Below are positions 42,339 through 45,289 of a DNA stretch of 45,289 nt, one piece after another. Made by a program: the position numbers and the translations under genes. The notes under the pieces are model-generated. The model was not told where the DNA came from. It saw only the letters and a list, made by a program, of their open reading frames with translations, and did no database searches. Position 1 is the stretch's first letter. Every line of letters starts with the position of its first letter. The stretch is from Streptomyces sp. AV19 (GTDB taxonomy: Bacteria > Actinomycetota > Actinomycetes > Streptomycetales > Streptomycetaceae). Where the stretch lies: positions 117,459 to 162,747 of the forward strand of contig NZ_JAEAMR010000009.1 of the NCBI RefSeq assembly GCF_015999245.1. The letters are read 5' to 3'.

Positions 42339-42416
42339 ATGCGCGAGCACTCGACCTTCGTCTTTACCTATGGCACCGGCCCGTCCGGCTGCCATGGTCG
42401 TGCTGCTCAGCGATAG
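42339..42416 (+). CDS. Aromatic leader peptide upstream of chorismate mutase, 25 residues
   Basis: ATG 42339 opens a 25-codon frame ending at TAG 42414-42416. The peptide starts MREHSTFVFTYGTGPSG. Codons 7, 9 and 11 are TTC, TTT and TAT: Phe, Phe and Tyr, the end products whose synthesis begins with chorismate mutase. TTT and TAT are rare codons in such GC-rich genomes. A strong hairpin follows 12 bases after the stop. This is the pattern of pheA-type attenuation leaders: low charged Phe or Tyr tRNA would stall the ribosome and favour read-through. No ribosome site is needed if the mRNA is leaderless. The call is inference from layout; expression is not shown. Confidence 0.65.
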   Translation: MREHSTFVFTYGTGPSGCHGRAAQR

Positions 42417-42428
42417 AACAGCGACTTC

Positions 42429-42468
42429 CACGAGCGCCCCGGGCCGGCCAAGGCCCGGGGCGCTCGTG
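42429..42468 (+). terminator. Attenuator-type hairpin before chorismate mutase
   Basis: Perfect 17-base arms CACGAGCGCCCCGGGCC (42429-42445) and its complement (42452-42468) with a six-base loop, followed by CGTTTCC. Within the leader peptide, CCGGCCCG (42376-42383) is complementary to CGGGCCGG (42440-42447) in the left arm and loop, so an alternative antiterminator fold is possible. Confidence 0.7.
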
Positions 42469-42527
42469 CGTTTCCTCCTCCGGGCCGCGGCGGCACCGGG
42501 CACCGGACCCCGAGGAGAACCCCCGCC

Positions 42528-42827
42528 ATGACCACCACCACCGGCGACACCGCCACCGACAACACCGGCGCCCGCACCGACGAGGCCGTCCACCTGATCA
42601 CCGGCGCCCGCGAGCGCATCGACGACCTCGACGGCCGGATCATCGGCCTCGTCCAGGAACGGATGGCCGTCTCGGAGGAGATCCAGCGCGCGCGCATCGC
42701 CTCCGGCGGCCGCCGGGTCAACCTCTCCCGCGAGATGGAGATCCTCACGCACTACAGCGACCGGCTCGGCAAGAACGGCACCGTCCTGGCGATGACCCTG
42801 CTGGACCTGTGCCGGGGCCGCGTCTGA
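42528..42827 (+). CDS. Chorismate mutase (AroQ type)
   Basis: A 99-residue all-helical chorismate mutase converting chorismate to prephenate, the first step of Phe and Tyr synthesis. After a Thr-rich start, ITGARERIDDLDGRIIGLVQ and ERMAVSEEIQRARIASG give the two long helices with the conserved Arg residues; NLSREMEILTHYSDRLGKNG forms the rest. Monofunctional short enzymes of this type are usual in streptomycetes. ATG 42528 has GAGGAG 10 bases upstream. It is expressed behind the aromatic leader peptide and hairpin. Confidence 0.9.
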   Translation: MTTTTGDTATDNTGARTDEAVHLITGARERIDDLDGRIIGLVQERMAVSEEIQRARIASGGRRVNLSREMEILTHYSDRLGKNGTVLAMTLLDLCRGRV

Positions 42828-43381
42828 CGCGCCCGTTCCCGCGTATCGCGCCGGAAACCCCGCGCCCGTCCCGTCACCCGTACGGCGCGTGACCGCCTCA
42901 CGACCGGCTTCGTTGGAACCGGTGTCCGCGCCAGCCAGGAGCGGCCCACCAGAAATCCACGCGTGGTCTCCGCCCCTGTTCATCTGGGCGCCCGGCAACG
43001 ACAGGGCGGATCCACCGGAGTGTGAGACGCCGAAGACGCGCGTCGTGGGACCTCACTCCGGTGGTACGGCGGCCGGTCGGCAGGGGACAGCAGTCCGGCC
43101 GCCAACCCGGTCGGCCGGTTCCGGGGACGCCCGGGACCGGCCGCATCCGCGGCGGGCGGTTGCGCCCGACCGGGGTCATGCCCCACGATGCGAAGAGGAC
43201 ACCGAGTCCCCGGCAAACCCCTTGCCCCTTACCGCCATTGGTCGGACCACCCAGACCCGCGGCGCTCCCCCCGGCGCCGCTCCGCGGCACCGAACCGCCC
43301 TGATCCCGGTGCCGGCAATCAAGGGCCCCGCGGCCGTCCGCACGCCCCCGCGTTGACGGTCCGGGGCCCTTCGCCGTTCCC
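42828..43381. other. Long intergenic region after chorismate mutase
   Basis: About 550 bases without a credible gene. It contains a hairpin with arms CCACCGGAGT (43011-43020) and ACTCCGGTGG (43054-43063), extendable by GAG/CTC, enclosing about 33 bases; it could terminate the chorismate mutase transcript or belong to a small RNA. The GMC oxidoreductase terminator is at the right end. No tRNA T-loop motif is present. Confidence 0.5.
43321..43371 (-). terminator. Terminator of the GMC oxidoreductase gene
   Basis: Arms AAGGGCCCCG (43321-43330) and CGGGGCCCTT (43362-43371), with further partial pairing of CCGTC and GACGG inside, just beyond the minus-strand stop at 43382. Confidence 0.7.
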
Positions 43382-45157
43382 CTATCGACCGGCCGGCGGC
43401 ACGGGAGGGACCGGCAGGAACGGCAGCCGCAGCGCCCCGAACGCGCCCTTGGGCACGGCCGGTTCGCGCGGCTCGACCGCCGCCACCCGTACGTACGCGC
43501 CCCCCTGCGCCGGCCGCGGGTCCGGCTCGCCCTTGTTGGGCCAGAAGGACATGGCGCGCTCCGCCTGGGCCGTGATCGTCAGGGAGGGATTGACGCCCAG
43601 GTTCGCACTGACCGAGGAGCCGTCCACGACGGAGATCGACGGATGGCCGTAGAGCCGGTGGTACGGATCGACGACCCCGCGCTCCGGATCGGAGCCGATG
43701 GGACATCCGCCGAGGAAGTGAGCGGTGAGCGGGGTGCCCGCCAACTCGCCCACGTTGCTGCCCGGAAAGCCGTTGATCTCCTCGGCGATCCTGGCCGCGG
43801 CCTCGGACGCCTCGGGGAGCTGCACGGGGTTGGGCGCGCCGTGCCCCTGCCGCGCGGTCAGCAGGCCCTTCCCCGGGCCCCTCCTCCGGCGGTACGTGGT
43901 CAGGGAGTTGTCCACGGACTGCATCACCAGGCCGATGATGGTCCGCTCGGACCAGCGGCGCTTGGAGAGGGAGCGCATCAGCAGCACCGGGTGGCGCGCG
44001 CAGGACGCCACGAACGCCGGTACGCGCCAGGTGGCCACGGGTACCTGCGTGATGGTCAGCAGGCCCATCGCGTTGGAGCCCTTTCCATAACGGACGGGCT
44101 CGATGTGGGTGTTGGGGTTGGGGTGTACGGAGGAGGTGATCGCCACGCCCCGGGTGAAGTCCGCCGCCGTGCCGTGCGCCCTGCGGTAGCGGCGGTCGGT
44201 GGTCTGGGCGCCGACGAGGGCCTCGGAGTTGGTCCGGGTCAGGTGGCCGAGGCGGCCGGAGATCCGGGGCAGCAGGCCGCGGTCCTTCATGGTGTGCAGC
44301 AGCGTCTGGGTGCCGTACGTGCCGGCGGCGAGGACGACGTGCCGCGCGCGCAGCGTCCGGGGGCGGGCCCGGTGCCGGTCGGTGGGGACGGTGGCCACGC
44401 GGCAGCCCCCGCCGGGGAGTTCGGCGACGGCGACGACCTTGGTGAGCGGGTGGACGACGGCCCCGGCCTGTTCGGCGAGGTACAGGTAGTTCTCGTTGAG
44501 GGTGTTCTTGGCGCCGTGCCGGCAGCCGGTCATGCACTCGCCGCACTCGGTGCAGGCGGTGCGGGAGGGGCCGGCGCCGCCGAAGTACGGGTCGGGCACC
44601 TCGGTGCCGGGGGCGGCGCACGGCCCGTCGTTCCCCGCACCGGCGTCGCGTCCGTCGCCGAAGAAGACGCCCACGGGGGCCGGGTGGTAGGTGTGGCCGA
44701 AGCCCATGCGGTCGGCGGCGGCCTTGAGGTGGACGTCGGCGGGGGTCGTCGTGGGGTTGAGGCGCACGCCGAGCATGCGTTCGGCTTGCGCGTAGTACGG
44801 CTTCAGCTCCTCGTGCCAGTCGGTGATGTCCGCCCACTGCGGGTCCTCGAAGAACGAACGCGGGGGGACGTAGAGGGTGTTGGCGTAGTTGAGCGAGCCG
44901 CCGCCGACTCCCGCCCCGGCCAGGACCATCACATGGCCGAGCAGGTGGACGCGCTGGATCCCGTAGAGGCCGAGGGCCGGGGCCCAGAGGTAGTTGCGCA
45001 GGTCCCAGGAGTTCTTGGGGAGGGTGTCGCGGGTGAAGCGGCGGCCGGCTTCGAGGATGCCGACGCGGTAGCCCTTTTCGGTGAGGCGGAGGGCGGTTAC
45101 GGCGCCGCCGAAGCCTGAGCCCACGACGATGACGTCGTAGTCGAACTCTGTTGGCAT
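43382..45157 (-). CDS. GMC-family FAD oxidoreductase (cholesterol-oxidase-like)
   Basis: A 591-residue flavoprotein from ATG 45157. The FAD-binding start is DVIVVGSGFGGAVTALRLTE with EAGRRF closing the Rossmann fold; GAGVGGGSLNYANTLYVPP is the second GMC motif, and NPSLTITAQAERAM the C-terminal FAD motif with the catalytic region before it. A Cys cluster, CTECGECMTGCRHGAKNTL, lies near residue 200 with C-x2-C-x2-C-x3-C spacing, seen in a subgroup of these enzymes and reminiscent of an iron-sulphur site. No signal peptide is seen, so it is probably cytoplasmic. The substrate is unknown; a sterol or other alcohol is a guess. Confidence 0.88.
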   Translation of the reverse strand: MPTEFDYDVIVVGSGFGGAVTALRLTEKGYRVGILEAGRRFTRDTLPKNSWDLRNYLWAPALGLYGIQRVHLLGHVMVLAGAGVGGGSLNYANTLYVPPRSFFEDPQWADITDWHEELKPYYAQAERMLGVRLNPTTTPADVHLKAAADRMGFGHTYHPAPVGVFFGDGRDAGAGNDGPCAAPGTEVPDPYFGGAGPSRTACTECGECMTGCRHGAKNTLNENYLYLAEQAGAVVHPLTKVVAVAELPGGGCRVATVPTDRHRARPRTLRARHVVLAAGTYGTQTLLHTMKDRGLLPRISGRLGHLTRTNSEALVGAQTTDRRYRRAHGTAADFTRGVAITSSVHPNPNTHIEPVRYGKGSNAMGLLTITQVPVATWRVPAFVASCARHPVLLMRSLSKRRWSERTIIGLVMQSVDNSLTTYRRRRGPGKGLLTARQGHGAPNPVQLPEASEAAARIAEEINGFPGSNVGELAGTPLTAHFLGGCPIGSDPERGVVDPYHRLYGHPSISVVDGSSVSANLGVNPSLTITAQAERAMSFWPNKGEPDPRPAQGGAYVRVAAVEPREPAVPKGAFGALRLPFLPVPPVPPAGR

Positions 45158-45202
45158 GGGTGCCTCCGTGGGTGGGTTGGTTGGTTGTGCCCCAGCCCCG
45201 CC

Positions 45203-45289
45203 CTTTCACCGTTTCTTCCGGGGCTGCGCCCCGGGGCCCGGCACCGCGCTCCGCGCGGTGGTGCGGGGGCTTCGCCCCCTGCGCCCCCA
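45203..45289. repeat. Intergenic GC-hairpin repeat at the right edge
   Basis: CTTTCACCGTTTCT (45203-45216), also found at 23976-23989, is followed by hairpins CCGGGGCTGCGCCCCGG and CCGCGCTCCGCGCGG, the same arrangement as in the element at 23959-24136. It continues past the window. Confidence 0.65.

Overview
The window is very GC-rich actinobacterial DNA. Gene content and gene order match the conserved core of a Streptomyces chromosome: mdh, folD, purHN, sucCD, icmB, pcrA and guaA lie among many membrane and cell-wall genes. GTG starts, 4-base stop/start overlaps and a single TTA (bldA-type) codon fit the same group. No rRNA, tRNA, CRISPR array, integrase or intact transposase was found.

Layout. 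Bases 1-1656 hold a duplicated malate dehydrogenase 5' end flanking a lower-GC insert with a PCu(A)C copper lipoprotein and a 45-residue Cys-containing membrane peptide. Bases 1798-4793 carry three tandem membrane-anchored helix-turn-helix proteins with different outer domains (two DUF2690-like, one peptidoglycan-binding-like). Next come DUF3017, folD, purH and purN, a DUF6350/PerM-like membrane protein, and sucDC. Bases 16039-23938 form a divergent module: a MoxR ATPase and a DUF5682 protein fused to a VWA domain through a 111-bp minisatellite on the minus strand, and a SWIM-family protein apparently lacking its zinc-finger end plus DUF5691 on the plus strand. Then follow icmB, a lipase, an M23 endopeptidase, pcrA, an NlpC/P60 hydrolase and a membrane-anchored esterase. 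An envelope-sensing group comes next (response regulator, PspC-domain histidine kinase, Ser/Thr kinase, PspC/LiaF-like protein), then an L,D-transpeptidase, guaA, chorismate mutase and a GMC oxidoreductase.

Most notable regulatory reading: chorismate mutase is preceded by a probably leaderless 25-codon peptide with clustered Phe/Tyr codons and a 17-bp GC hairpin. This is the layout of a ribosome-mediated attenuator. Four 11-bp tandem repeats lie just upstream, in the region shared with divergent guaA. Two sites resembling the Crp consensus lie upstream of folD and sucC.

Sequence quality. Bases 13375-13642 look like an assembly or amplification artefact: pure G/C runs followed by a perfect 113-bp inverted copy of the sucD 3' end. 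The left edge starts with 55 bases identical to 1557-1611 and the right edge ends inside an intergenic GC-hairpin repeat, so both edges may be contig ends at repeats. Functional calls come from reading motifs by eye; no database search was run.
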